Assembly (NCBI GenBank): GCA_002419365.1
Contig: DIGA01000083.1
Location: forward strand, 1,805 to 22,010
Direction of reading: 5' to 3'
Source of the DNA: Mageeibacillus sp. UBA5734
Lineage (GTDB): Bacteria; Bacillota; Clostridia; Saccharofermentanales; UBA5734
DNA: 20,206 bases
Below the pieces are notes generated by a model, which saw only the letters and a list, made by a program, of their open reading frames with translations, was not told the DNA's origin and searched no databases. Of the stretch, positions 13,889-20,206 are shown one piece after another (position 1 is the stretch's first letter; every line of letters begins with the position of its first letter). The position numbers and the translations under genes are program-made.

Positions 13889-15905
13889 GGGATTCCTTTC
13901 GCTTATTGTCATACATCAGGTCTTCAGCTTGTTTCATAATGAAAGCCATGTCCTGGTCCGGATGGGTCCGGGTCGCTACGCCAAATGAAACACTGATCGG
14001 CAAGCCCTGGATTGTCACAGCCTGATTGTGTTCCTGGATCCGGTTGATAATCTTCAGGGTGTTGTCTGCATCGGTATGAGGCAGGAGAATGGCGAATTCG
14101 TCACCGCCCCAGCGTGCGATGATGTCCGTTTCGCGACAAACACGTTGCAAACTTTCCGCTGTTTTTCGGATCAGCAAATCACCCATTTCATGGCCATAGG
14201 TATCATTGAGAAATTTCAATCCGTTGACATCGGCAATCACGATGGAGACTGGTAGAAACTGGGGCAAATCGAGGCGGCGCATGGCCTCTTCGTAGTAGCG
14301 CCGATTAAAGAGGCCCGTCAGAGTGTCATGATAACTGAGGTGGCGTATCTCCTCTTCCCGTTTGCTGCGCTCATGGATCTCCTCCTGCAGGACGATATTG
14401 AATTGCCGCAGCGCTGCAGTCGTTTCCTGGAGCTGGAGGTCTTTTTCTTGCAGCTGATGGGTCAGATCATCGATTTTCTGCAAAAGCGCAGACCGGTCAT
14501 CCAGGTCAGAGGAGATGGATGGATTTTGCACACGCTTTTCCGGCGCTGGCTCTTGTGGCATCCATTCAGCATCTGATTTAAAGACCAGCAGGGTCGCCGT
14601 CTGATTGATATGCCCAATGTATTCTTCCCCATAGGTTGAAAAACCTGCTGTTGGATACGATTTGAACAAATCTGCATAGGCGTTAAGCTGGTTCATCCGT
14701 TGCAATTGCTGGGTGCGCAGGATGCAGTTGAAATTGAGGATTCCTTCGAAACGGCCAAACTCAGCCAATTTCTTCTCCAGAGCCAATTGCGTATCTGCCA
14801 CAATATCGGTCGCTTCAAGCAGATGGACCTCCATCCCTTCCAGCAGATTGCAGAACAGTTTCATATGGGTGCCGCGCTTTTGCAGAGGGCTTCTGACAAA
14901 GATTTCTTCGCCGTCGATGACCAGGCCGAGAGGGTGGGTCATAAAAGAGTCCGGCGCCAGGTCGTCGGATTTCAGGCCGAGCGCGGCTGCATAGGCCGAA
15001 ATGGCTGGTTGATGATTGAACTCAATGACTTCACGCGTCGCCGCATGGACTTTGTTTGCTACCAGGACCTGGTCCATTTTGCAGAAGCTCTGGGTTTTGA
15101 TGATGTCAAAACTGGCTTTTTCGTGCAGCTTCAGCAGAACCAGGATCGACGCATCGGTAAACGCCTGGCCGTTGGCACACACATAAGTCTGCTCATATCG
15201 CTCATCATCACCCGCAGCACCGCCGACAAAATAGATATTGGTCTTGTTACCAATCTGGTCCATCAAGACTTCGTGCTGCAGGCACATGCCATCAACCAGG
15301 ACAAGGCCCAGGAATCGGGCGGGATCGAGCTTGCCAGGAGAGATCTTATAATAGCGCTCAAATGAAGCAAATGCCTGGTCAACAGTGGTTTTTGCGCTGA
15401 GATCCTGGATAATTTCGATTTTAGCATCGGAAATCAGCTTGGAATTGAAAGCCATGGCCACAATGGACTGGTTCAACATCTTACCTGTGGCAATCTCACC
15501 AGCGGTCGAGCAGCCGAAGGTCATGCTCTCGGGGAAGGTTACCTTGAGCAGAAAACTGACTCGCGTCAGATCATAAGCAGGCGAAGCAAAGAAAACCAGT
15601 AATTTTGTCTCAAAGTTCCGTAGTTGTTTTTTAAGGTCACGAACGGCCTCTTCTTCAACAGACAAAGTCGAATAGACAGACATGATATTTTCTGGCCTGT
15701 TTTCTGGAACGGTCTCGCTGAACTGGTTTTTCAGCTGCAGTAATTTTGCGATAACGTCCTCGTCATCCTCGGACTGGTCGTCGTAATGCTCCAGGCGAAT
15801 GCCTTTGAGGATGAATTTTGCCTTCGTCATCTCAGCAATGGCTGGATTACCCATCGAGCGTTCCTGGATGATGGTTTCCATGATTTGCCGGATTTTGCCT
15901 GCCAT
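13863..15905 (-). CDS. FIST-domain sensor diguanylate cyclase (GGDEF)
   Basis: The 680-residue cytosolic protein should make c-di-GMP from two GTP. Residues about 95-300 are a FIST N domain (GCSTAGEI at 131-138; GGAAGDD in the middle) and about 305-470 a FIST C domain. FIST domains are thought to sense small molecules such as amino acids. A coiled coil (about 485-530) leads to the GGDEF domain (about 535-675), with DTLTGLFNRR, the metal-site stretch DVNGLKFLND, an intact G600-G-D-E-F604 and the inhibitory-site motif R591-E-T-D594. It is thus predicted to be active and product-inhibited. No membrane segment is seen. ATG 15905 has GGAGGG nine bases upstream; TTG 15911 is too close to it. It is the only c-di-GMP enzyme in the window and lies 2.2 kb from the end of the pel operon. 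Confidence 0.93.
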   Translation of the reverse strand: MAGKIRQIMETIIQERSMGNPAIAEMTKAKFILKGIRLEHYDDQSEDDEDVIAKLLQLKNQFSETVPENRPENIMSVYSTLSVEEEAVRDLKKQLRNFETKLLVFFASPAYDLTRVSFLLKVTFPESMTFGCSTAGEIATGKMLNQSIVAMAFNSKLISDAKIEIIQDLSAKTTVDQAFASFERYYKISPGKLDPARFLGLVLVDGMCLQHEVLMDQIGNKTNIYFVGGAAGDDERYEQTYVCANGQAFTDASILVLLKLHEKASFDIIKTQSFCKMDQVLVANKVHAATREVIEFNHQPAISAYAAALGLKSDDLAPDSFMTHPLGLVIDGEEIFVRSPLQKRGTHMKLFCNLLEGMEVHLLEATDIVADTQLALEKKLAEFGRFEGILNFNCILRTQQLQRMNQLNAYADLFKSYPTAGFSTYGEEYIGHINQTATLLVFKSDAEWMPQEPAPEKRVQNPSISSDLDDRSALLQKIDDLTHQLQEKDLQLQETTAALRQFNIVLQEEIHERSKREEEIRHLSYHDTLTGLFNRRYYEEAMRRLDLPQFLPVSIVIADVNGLKFLNDTYGHEMGDLLIRKTAESLQRVCRETDIIARWGGDEFAILLPHTDADNTLKIINRIQEHNQAVTIQGLPISVSFGVATRTHPDQDMAFIMKQAEDLMYDNKRKESHGRSNHPG

Positions 15906-15983
15906 TGGCAATTGCCCTCCGATTCAAAAACTGGATCCGATACGGACAGCCTGATTGTCTTTTTTGTTGCAAGATGATCTGGA

Positions 15984-16011
15984 ATCGTACTGCCGTGGAT
16001 TGAATTGTCAA
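15984..16011 (-). promoter_or_regulatory. Sigma-A-like promoter of the FIST-GGDEF gene
   Basis: On the minus strand a perfect TTGACA (16006-16011) is followed after 16 bases by TACGAT (15984-15989). The predicted transcript begins near 15977, about 70 bases before ATG 15905. An AT-rich inverted repeat (TTGAT and ATCAA arms around five bases) lies just upstream at about 16012-16026 and may be a regulatory site. Confidence 0.55.
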
Positions 16012-16206
16012 TTGATTTTATATCAAAATTATAATTCTTGTCCGGTCTCCATTCAAGCGAACGTGAAGATTGGCGGTGAGATCCGTTTGGTCTTTTTAAT
16101 CTTTTTGCAACTCGCAAATAGACTGGATCGCCTGCTGCAAAGCGACGGGTTGCACATCGCCCGGAGTCGGCTGTCGTGCGGCTCGAACTTAAACGGCCAT
16201 ACAGTT

Positions 16207-16212
16207 TATAAT
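16207..16212 (+). promoter_or_regulatory. Candidate -10 box of the esterase gene
   Basis: A perfect TATAAT lies 35 bases before ATG 16247, a suitable distance for a short leader holding the GGAGG site at 16236-16240. The -35 region is poor (TCGAAC at 16183-16188, 18-base spacer). The rest of the 341-base gap 15906-16246 has no convincing gene. Confidence 0.4.
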
Positions 16213-16246
16213 CTTCTATATGACCCTATCACGCCGGAGGAATTCC

Positions 16247-17221
16247 ATGTCCATCGATTCAGCCGAGATACATCCAGAGTTGCGAAACGCCGGTGTCCTG
16301 ATCCGGCTGCTTTTGCCCAGCTTCACTGAACGGAAATTTCGCATGGCAAAGGTTGCGATCCAGTCCCTGAAGGGGAAATGCCGCAGCTCGCTCACATATG
16401 AACAGATTTTCATTGCCCGCGCGGATAAAAGCCTGCTCCGTCTCTGTGTTTATTCGCCTCAGATGCCACGTCAGAATGTGCCGGGTCTCCTATGGCTTCA
16501 CGGTGGTGGCTACGCGATCGGAACCCCGGAACAGAGCGAACGAATGATTGAACGTTTTGTGAATTCAAGTGGTTGTGTGGTCGTCTCGCCCGACTATCGG
16601 CTGTCAATCGATGCCTCCTATCCGGCCGCCCTGGAGGACAGCTATGCCGCATTGCTCTGGCTGAAAAACAATGGCAGTGCCTATGGGATGCGTGACGATC
16701 AGCTGATGGTCGGTGGAGAAAGTTCAGGCGGCGGCCTGGCCGTTGCAGTCGCTCTTTACGCGCGGGATAAAAAAGAGGTCGCCATCGCTTTCCAAATGCC
16801 ACTCTACCCCATGCTGGATGACAGAATGACGACAACGTCTGCTACAGACAATGATGCGCCAGTCTGGAACTCGAAATCGAATGAAATCGCCTGGAGGCTG
16901 TATCTGGGTGACTGGTTTGGCCAGGCAGCTGTCCCTGAATATGCCGCACCGGCCAGGTGCCGCGACCTCACCGGACTACCTCCCGCCTGCTCCTTTGTCG
17001 GCAGCATCGAGCCGTTTCGTGATGAAACGATCCAGTATTTCGAGAGATTGTCCGCAGCAGGCATACCGGTTCATTACAGAGTGTTCGACGGGTGTTTTCA
17101 TGGTTTTGACATCGTCTGCCCCAAGTCGAAAGTCGCCATGGAGGCCATGGAATTTTTATTGGAGTGCTTTCGCGATGCAACTGAACAGTATTTCGCTGTG
17201 CAACCAGCAGAACAGATATAA
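16247..17221 (+). CDS. Alpha/beta hydrolase of the HSL (acetyl esterase/lipase) family
   Basis: The 324-residue protein is a probable carboxylesterase for small acyl esters. The oxyanion-hole motif HGGG starts at H85. The nucleophile is S159 in GESSGG, a variant of the usual GDSAGG. D259 (FRDE) and H285 (HGFD) complete the catalytic triad. There is no signal peptide, so it is cytosolic. ATG 16247 has GGAGG six bases upstream. It is followed after 44 bases by the remains of an MBL-fold hydrolase gene with its own ribosome site, so the two may once have been cotranscribed. It is divergent from the FIST-GGDEF gene and could share its control region. The natural substrate is unknown. Confidence 0.9.
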   Translation: MSIDSAEIHPELRNAGVLIRLLLPSFTERKFRMAKVAIQSLKGKCRSSLTYEQIFIARADKSLLRLCVYSPQMPRQNVPGLLWLHGGGYAIGTPEQSERMIERFVNSSGCVVVSPDYRLSIDASYPAALEDSYAALLWLKNNGSAYGMRDDQLMVGGESSGGGLAVAVALYARDKKEVAIAFQMPLYPMLDDRMTTTSATDNDAPVWNSKSNEIAWRLYLGDWFGQAAVPEYAAPARCRDLTGLPPACSFVGSIEPFRDETIQYFERLSAAGIPVHYRVFDGCFHGFDIVCPKSKVAMEAMEFLLECFRDATEQYFAVQPAEQI

Positions 17222-17265
17222 CACGTATAGAGGTGCTGTTTTGGTGACGTGGAGGAATTGCAGTC

Positions 17266-17573
17266 ATGCAAACTGAAAAGACAGTCCGGATCTCCCTTCT
17301 GGCCAACGAGGGTATCCTTGTGCAGCTTGGCCGGACAAAAATCCTGGTTGATGGCCTGCATGAAAATGATGGTGAATATTTCAGTGGATCATCGTCTACC
17401 ATATCCCATTTGAAGATCATTCCCGGCACGGCTTCAGGAAAATTGTGCCTCATGACATCAACAAGTATCAGGCTGGTCTGCCGCCCATTTGGTTCTTTGC
17501 TTATTTCCGTGAAAGGCATGTAAAAAATGCAGCGGATTCCAGCAAGAGTGGTCATGGGGTACAGAAGATTTGA
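17266..17573 (+). pseudogene. Internally deleted, frameshifted MBL-fold hydrolase
   Basis: From ATG 17266, ten bases after GGAGG, about 40 codons read like the first strands of an MBL-fold enzyme (NEGILVQLGRTKILVDG, then EYFSG). The next reading of that type is in another frame from about 17391: IIVYHIPFEDHSRHGFRKI, which resembles the C-terminal strand-helix part of the same family, and the frame runs to TGA at 17571. The middle, including the metal-binding HxHxDH motif, is missing. Thus a deletion of several hundred bases with a frame change has destroyed the gene. The original frame stays open to 17523 as a short meaningless tail. The assignment rests on the pattern of the two ends. Confidence 0.6.
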
Positions 17574-17922
17574 GTCGTGCCAGTTTTGATTGCAGGTCTG
17601 GTTTGCTTTCACATCATTGAAGCTCCCTGGCCGCAGGTCTGGCACCATGGACGGAACATTCCCTCCGAACATGTCACGCTTTTCACAGTAACATCACGGG
17701 AAAAAGCAAAGAGCCGCACATTTTCGATCCGCTGGGATGAATTGCAGACGATTGAATTGAGGTCAGGCGAATTCTAGAATGCAGCCTGCTTGGAAACTGG
17801 AAATAATTATTCAAATTCACTCAGGATCTTGTGGAAACAATCAAGAGTGATCAAGTGGTTTGGCAGAACGATGTAACATTTCCGGAAGCCTACAAAAGGA
17901 TGTAGTGGGGCTTGTAAAGACC
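17574..17922. other. Non-coding stretch with possible gene remnants
   Basis: About 350 bases lie between the MBL-fold remnant and the UspA gene. Two short plus-strand open frames look like decayed tails: 17577-17777, ending in SIRWDELQTIELRSGEF, and 17807-17905, ending in WQNDVTFPEAYKRM. I do not recognise either, and neither has a ribosome site. I see no RNA gene or repeat here. Confidence 0.35.
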
Positions 17923-18351
17923 TTACTTGACAACCAGGACAGGGCAAGGTGCACCGACAAGAACCCGGCGGGTCACACTGCCAGTCAGGGTTCCGCCAAG
18001 CTTGCCATGACCTTTGATCCCGATGACGACAAGTCCAAATCCGTCATCAACCTTACCAATGATCTCGGTTGCAGGATGACCCTTGATAACATTCCTGGTC
18101 AATTTGACACCGGTGGTATCAACACCTTCCAAAACAAAATCGAATACCTTTTGGCCAATCGCATCAACATCGATGTCTTGGAACGTTTCAACACTATTGA
18201 GAAAATCGGAGCCCAAAAGATCGGGCGAAGTCTCGACAACACACAGCATCTCGATTTCCGAATCAAGCAGCTTTGCATACTCCATGGCAGTTTGCAGGGC
18301 ACGGCGGGAACAGGTGGAACCATCTGTCGGAACCAGGATTTTCTTTGACAT
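17923..18351 (-). CDS. Universal stress protein (UspA family, ATP-binding type)
   Basis: The 142-residue protein begins with KKILVPTDGST, the usual first strand and loop of UspA proteins, and ends with PCPVLVVK. The ATP-binding signature G-2x-G-9x-G-S is complete near the C-terminus (GIKG, nine residues, then GS), so it should belong to the nucleotide-binding subgroup. Such proteins help survival under stress; the exact role here is unknown. ATG 18351 is chosen because AAAGGGG lies about eight bases upstream; the in-frame ATG at 18393 lacks a site. A promoter lies upstream at 18430-18457. The gene stands alone. Confidence 0.92.
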   Translation of the reverse strand: MSKKILVPTDGSTCSRRALQTAMEYAKLLDSEIEMLCVVETSPDLLGSDFLNSVETFQDIDVDAIGQKVFDFVLEGVDTTGVKLTRNVIKGHPATEIIGKVDDGFGLVVIGIKGHGKLGGTLTGSVTRRVLVGAPCPVLVVK

Positions 18352-18429
18352 GAATTTATCCCCTTTCTTTATGATTGTTGACCCGTTGTTCAAACCTCTT
18401 GGATCGTGTCAGCAAAGCGGAAAAGTTGA

Positions 18430-18457
18430 TCGATAGACTGGTTATGATTTAAGTCAA
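18430..18457 (-). promoter_or_regulatory. Sigma-A-like promoter of the UspA gene
   Basis: On the minus strand TTGACT (18452-18457) is followed after 16 bases by TATCGA (18430-18435). This would give a leader of about 70 bases before ATG 18351. A second TTGAAC closer to the gene would start transcription inside the ribosome site, so it was not preferred. Confidence 0.4.
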
Positions 18458-18528
18458 TTACAATCGCCTGCAGACGTCAAAGCCAAAGGCTGGAGGTATT
18501 GTCAAGAACCAAATCGACCCAACAGCAA

Positions 18529-18566
18529 GGCCTGGTCCCTTATATCAAGGGGCCAGGCCATTTTTT
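18529..18566 (+). terminator. Rho-independent terminator-like hairpin
   Basis: GGCCTGGTCCC (18529-18539) pairs with GGGGCCAGGCC (18549-18559) over 11 pairs with one G-T wobble and a 9-base loop, followed by A and six T (18561-18566). As a terminator it works on plus-strand transcripts, yet both neighbouring genes lie on the minus strand. It could stop read-through from the esterase side, which would be antisense to the UspA gene. On the minus strand the T-run lies on the wrong side. Confidence 0.6.
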
Positions 18567-18607
18567 ATGCCAGCATTCTGCATGCCATGATGCTACTTCA
18601 AATTCAG

Positions 18608-19669
18608 TTAGTCCAGCAGGGCCGAAAATATCTTGAATGCCGCCGGTATGATCTCATCTGGGAACTCATAGCTTTCGGTATGCAGATGAGGATGGGCTTC
18701 TCCGGCACCAATGCCAAACAAAGCCCCCGGGATTTCCCTCAGATAATAGCCGAAATCTTCCGACCAGCGAAACGCTTCGGTGAGCTGGAGCATGACCAGC
18801 CCGGCTTTTTCAGCGGCATTGATCAGCTTGTCCACACAGACCGGGTGATTCTCCGTCGCAGGAAACCGCTCGATTTCCCGGATATGACAGTCCAAATCGG
18901 ACTCCCGAGCCAGATCCATGGCGATTTCTTTCACCGCTGAAACCAGTTCCTCAAACTCGTCCTCATGGCTGCCCCGAAGGGTCAAGCGGAGCGTTCCAGA
19001 AGACGCCGAAACGCCATAAGCATCACTGCCTATGACGGCCCCAATCACGGTAGCCAGGATCATCCCACGGTGCTTTATTTGTGTCAACTCTGACACATGT
19101 TGGATCAGAGCTGCGATCTCATGAGCAGGGTTCCTCCCATGCTCGGGGTAGGCTGCATGAGCGGGTGCCCCGTCCAACCTGATTTCCAACCCTGTGGACG
19201 CACAGGCGAATGCATCTTTCCTGACCAGGATGCTGCCAGCCGGGTATTCCGGAATATTGTGAAAGCCATAAATTTCCTGGATACCTTTTTCCTTCAGGAG
19301 CGGTACACAGAGCTTGCCCCCCTGGCCCGTTTCCTCAGCCGGCTGGAAAATCAAGAAGACACTTCTTGGGCAGTTGGTCAGGGTCTTGCCAAAGCCTGCC
19401 AAAATGGCAGCATGTCCATCATGGCCGCAGAAGTGCCCCGGGCTCCCATCTTTTCCCAGAACCGCATCAAAATCAGCCCGGAAAGCGACCGGTGCAGACT
19501 GATCAGTCCCAGCATGATAGGCATAAAACCATTTCCCACGGTCGTGGACTTCTAAGTGCTCCTCCTTGACAAGGAAGTCCATTAGGGTTTTTTTTGTCTG
19601 TTCTTCCTGTAAAGCAATTTCAGGAATCAGATGCAACGCTTTTCTTAATTCAACTGTCTCTTCCAGGAT
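18608..19669 (-). CDS. M20D-family amidohydrolase with abnormal start
   Basis: The protein resembles hippurate/IAA-amino acid hydrolases, zinc- or manganese-dependent enzymes that split N-acyl amino acids. Typical motifs are FRADFDAV, HFCGHDGHAAI with the metal-binding Cys and His, FQPAEETGQGGK with the catalytic Glu, GFHNIP, APAHAAYPEHGRNP and HLHTESYEFPDE. The only standard start in frame is TTG 19636, which would cut into the N-terminal RxxLHxxPE motif. Coding similarity continues upstream as LEETVELRKAL to 19666. The codon before it, where ATG would be expected, is ATC (19667-19669), and no clear ribosome site precedes it. So the start may be mutated, a non-standard ATC or CTG may be used, or TTG gives a shortened protein. 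From 19669 the product would be about 353 residues. Confidence 0.8.
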   Translation of the reverse strand: MLEETVELRKALHLIPEIALQEEQTKKTLMDFLVKEEHLEVHDRGKWFYAYHAGTDQSAPVAFRADFDAVLGKDGSPGHFCGHDGHAAILAGFGKTLTNCPRSVFLIFQPAEETGQGGKLCVPLLKEKGIQEIYGFHNIPEYPAGSILVRKDAFACASTGLEIRLDGAPAHAAYPEHGRNPAHEIAALIQHVSELTQIKHRGMILATVIGAVIGSDAYGVSASSGTLRLTLRGSHEDEFEELVSAVKEIAMDLARESDLDCHIREIERFPATENHPVCVDKLINAAEKAGLVMLQLTEAFRWSEDFGYYLREIPGALFGIGAGEAHPHLHTESYEFPDEIIPAAFKIFSALLD

Positions 19670-19803
19670 ACAGCCAGCTGATTTTCCAGCACTGCTTTGA
19701 TGCGATGTCCGGAGTTAATCATACCGACTAGCAAGCCAAATGGAAAAGAAATCCATCCACCAACAGCTGAAAACAGTCCGATGGATTTACGGCCGTAAAT
19801 GAA
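19645..19803 (-). pseudogene. C-terminal remnant of an unknown membrane protein
   Basis: A minus-strand frame open from 19803 to TAA 19645-19647 gives about 52 residues with a hydrophobic stretch (LFSAVGGWISFPFGLLVG) followed by an amphipathic tail ending in SWKRQLN. It reads like the end of a small membrane protein whose 5' part is missing where the transposase fragment begins at about 19801. It overlaps the upstream end of the amidohydrolase coding similarity by 25 bases. I cannot name the family. Confidence 0.4.
19785..19800. repeat. Perfect 16-base palindrome at the transposase junction
   Basis: ATTTACGGCCGTAAAT (19785-19800) is perfectly self-complementary and ends exactly where the transposase-like frame begins. 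It could be the insertion target, a recombination site or the end of an element. AACTAGTT (19802-19809), a second short palindrome, follows at once. Confidence 0.4.
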
Positions 19804-20166
19804 CTAGTTGCGATCGATGGTTCGAAGTTTCGTGCGGTCAACAGCAAGGCCAGTTCCTATAAGCAGGAGACCTTGATCAAGAAGCTGATGCGGATTGAGG
19901 AAAACATCACCCGTTTTCTGGAGGAGATGGATCAGCTTGACAAGACCGAACCGGATGAAAAGAAAATCAGCAAAGCCGAGCTGCAACAGCGTATTACTGA
20001 GCTGAGAAATCGCAAAGTCATCTACGAAGGCTATCTTGACCAGCTGGAACAAACTGGCGAGACGCAGATCCTGACCACGGACCCCGAAGCGAGATTCATG
20101 CAGAGCAAGGACGGATACCACTGCTACTACAATGTCCAGACTGCTGTTGACGATGGCAGCCACTTG
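19801..20166 (+). mobile_element. Internal fragment of an IS1182-like transposase
   Basis: The plus-strand frame from 19801 reads ELVAIDGSKFRAVNSK, then a charged coiled-coil insert, then GETQILTTDPEARFMQ and GYHCYYNVQTAVDDGSHL. This is the central DDE region of IS1182-type transposases: the first catalytic Asp in AIDGSKF and the NVQTAVD block. The N-terminal domain is missing, since the sequence before 19801 belongs to another gene. Similarity also seems to stop after SHL near 20166, where family members continue with a further conserved block, so both ends are truncated. No terminal inverted repeats are seen. It cannot encode an active transposase. Confidence 0.75.
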
Positions 20167-20206
20167 CCCGATGGGAAAAATCCGGATCTCACCGTAAGTC
20201 CGTTCA

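Noticed and set aside
15955..16329. Plus-strand open frame of 124 codons between the cyclase and esterase genes
   Set aside because: It crosses the cyclase promoter and runs into the esterase start in another frame, has no ribosome site and resembles no known family.

Overview
The window reads like a chromosomal segment of a monoderm Bacillota, probably of the Clostridia, with roughly half GC. The reasons are strong GGAGG-type ribosome binding sites, a Gram-positive style Pel polysaccharide locus with no outer-membrane pelB/pelC and a deacetylase-only PelA, orphan sodium-pump decarboxylase subunits, and an IS1182-like transposase fragment. No genus is claimed.

Layout. 1-410 (minus): a DUF2975-type membrane protein cut by the left edge. 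411-794: a 384-base divergent intergenic stretch with an operator-like inverted repeat over a promoter, a cluster of GCGAG motifs and two further inverted repeats. 795-11614 (plus): eight closely packed genes that look like one operon. They are an SDR-PelD fusion, PelE, a PelA-type deacetylase, PelF, PelG, a secreted CotH-type kinase, a VTC-type polyphosphate polymerase and a DUF4956 membrane protein. 11747-13108 (plus): the beta subunit of a sodium-translocating decarboxylase and a 44-residue gamma-like protein. 13181-15905 (minus): a FIST-GGDEF diguanylate cyclase overlapping a DNA alkylation repair gene. 16247-17221 (plus): an HSL-type esterase. 17222-17922: decayed DNA including an internally deleted MBL-fold gene. 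17923-18351 (minus): a UspA protein. 18608-19669 (minus): an M20D amidohydrolase whose normal start codon seems lost. 19645-20206: a membrane-protein remnant abutting a transposase fragment.

How it may work. PelF should polymerise the sugar chain. PelG, held in a complex by PelD and PelE, should export it. PelD keeps the c-di-GMP I-site motif RxxD while its GGDEF active site is gone, so it should be a c-di-GMP receptor. The FIST-GGDEF enzyme 2.2 kb downstream has intact catalytic and I-site motifs and could supply the ligand. The most interesting part is the extension of the pel operon by CotH, VTC and DUF4956. VTC plus DUF4956 looks like a split form of the yeast Vtc4 design (polymerase plus membrane part), and CotH would act outside the membrane. 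I infer that this operon couples Pel export to production of a phosphate-containing surface product. Two catalytic domains of the locus, the SDR part of PelD and the PelA deacetylase, appear to have lost key residues, which suggests an atypical Pel polymer.
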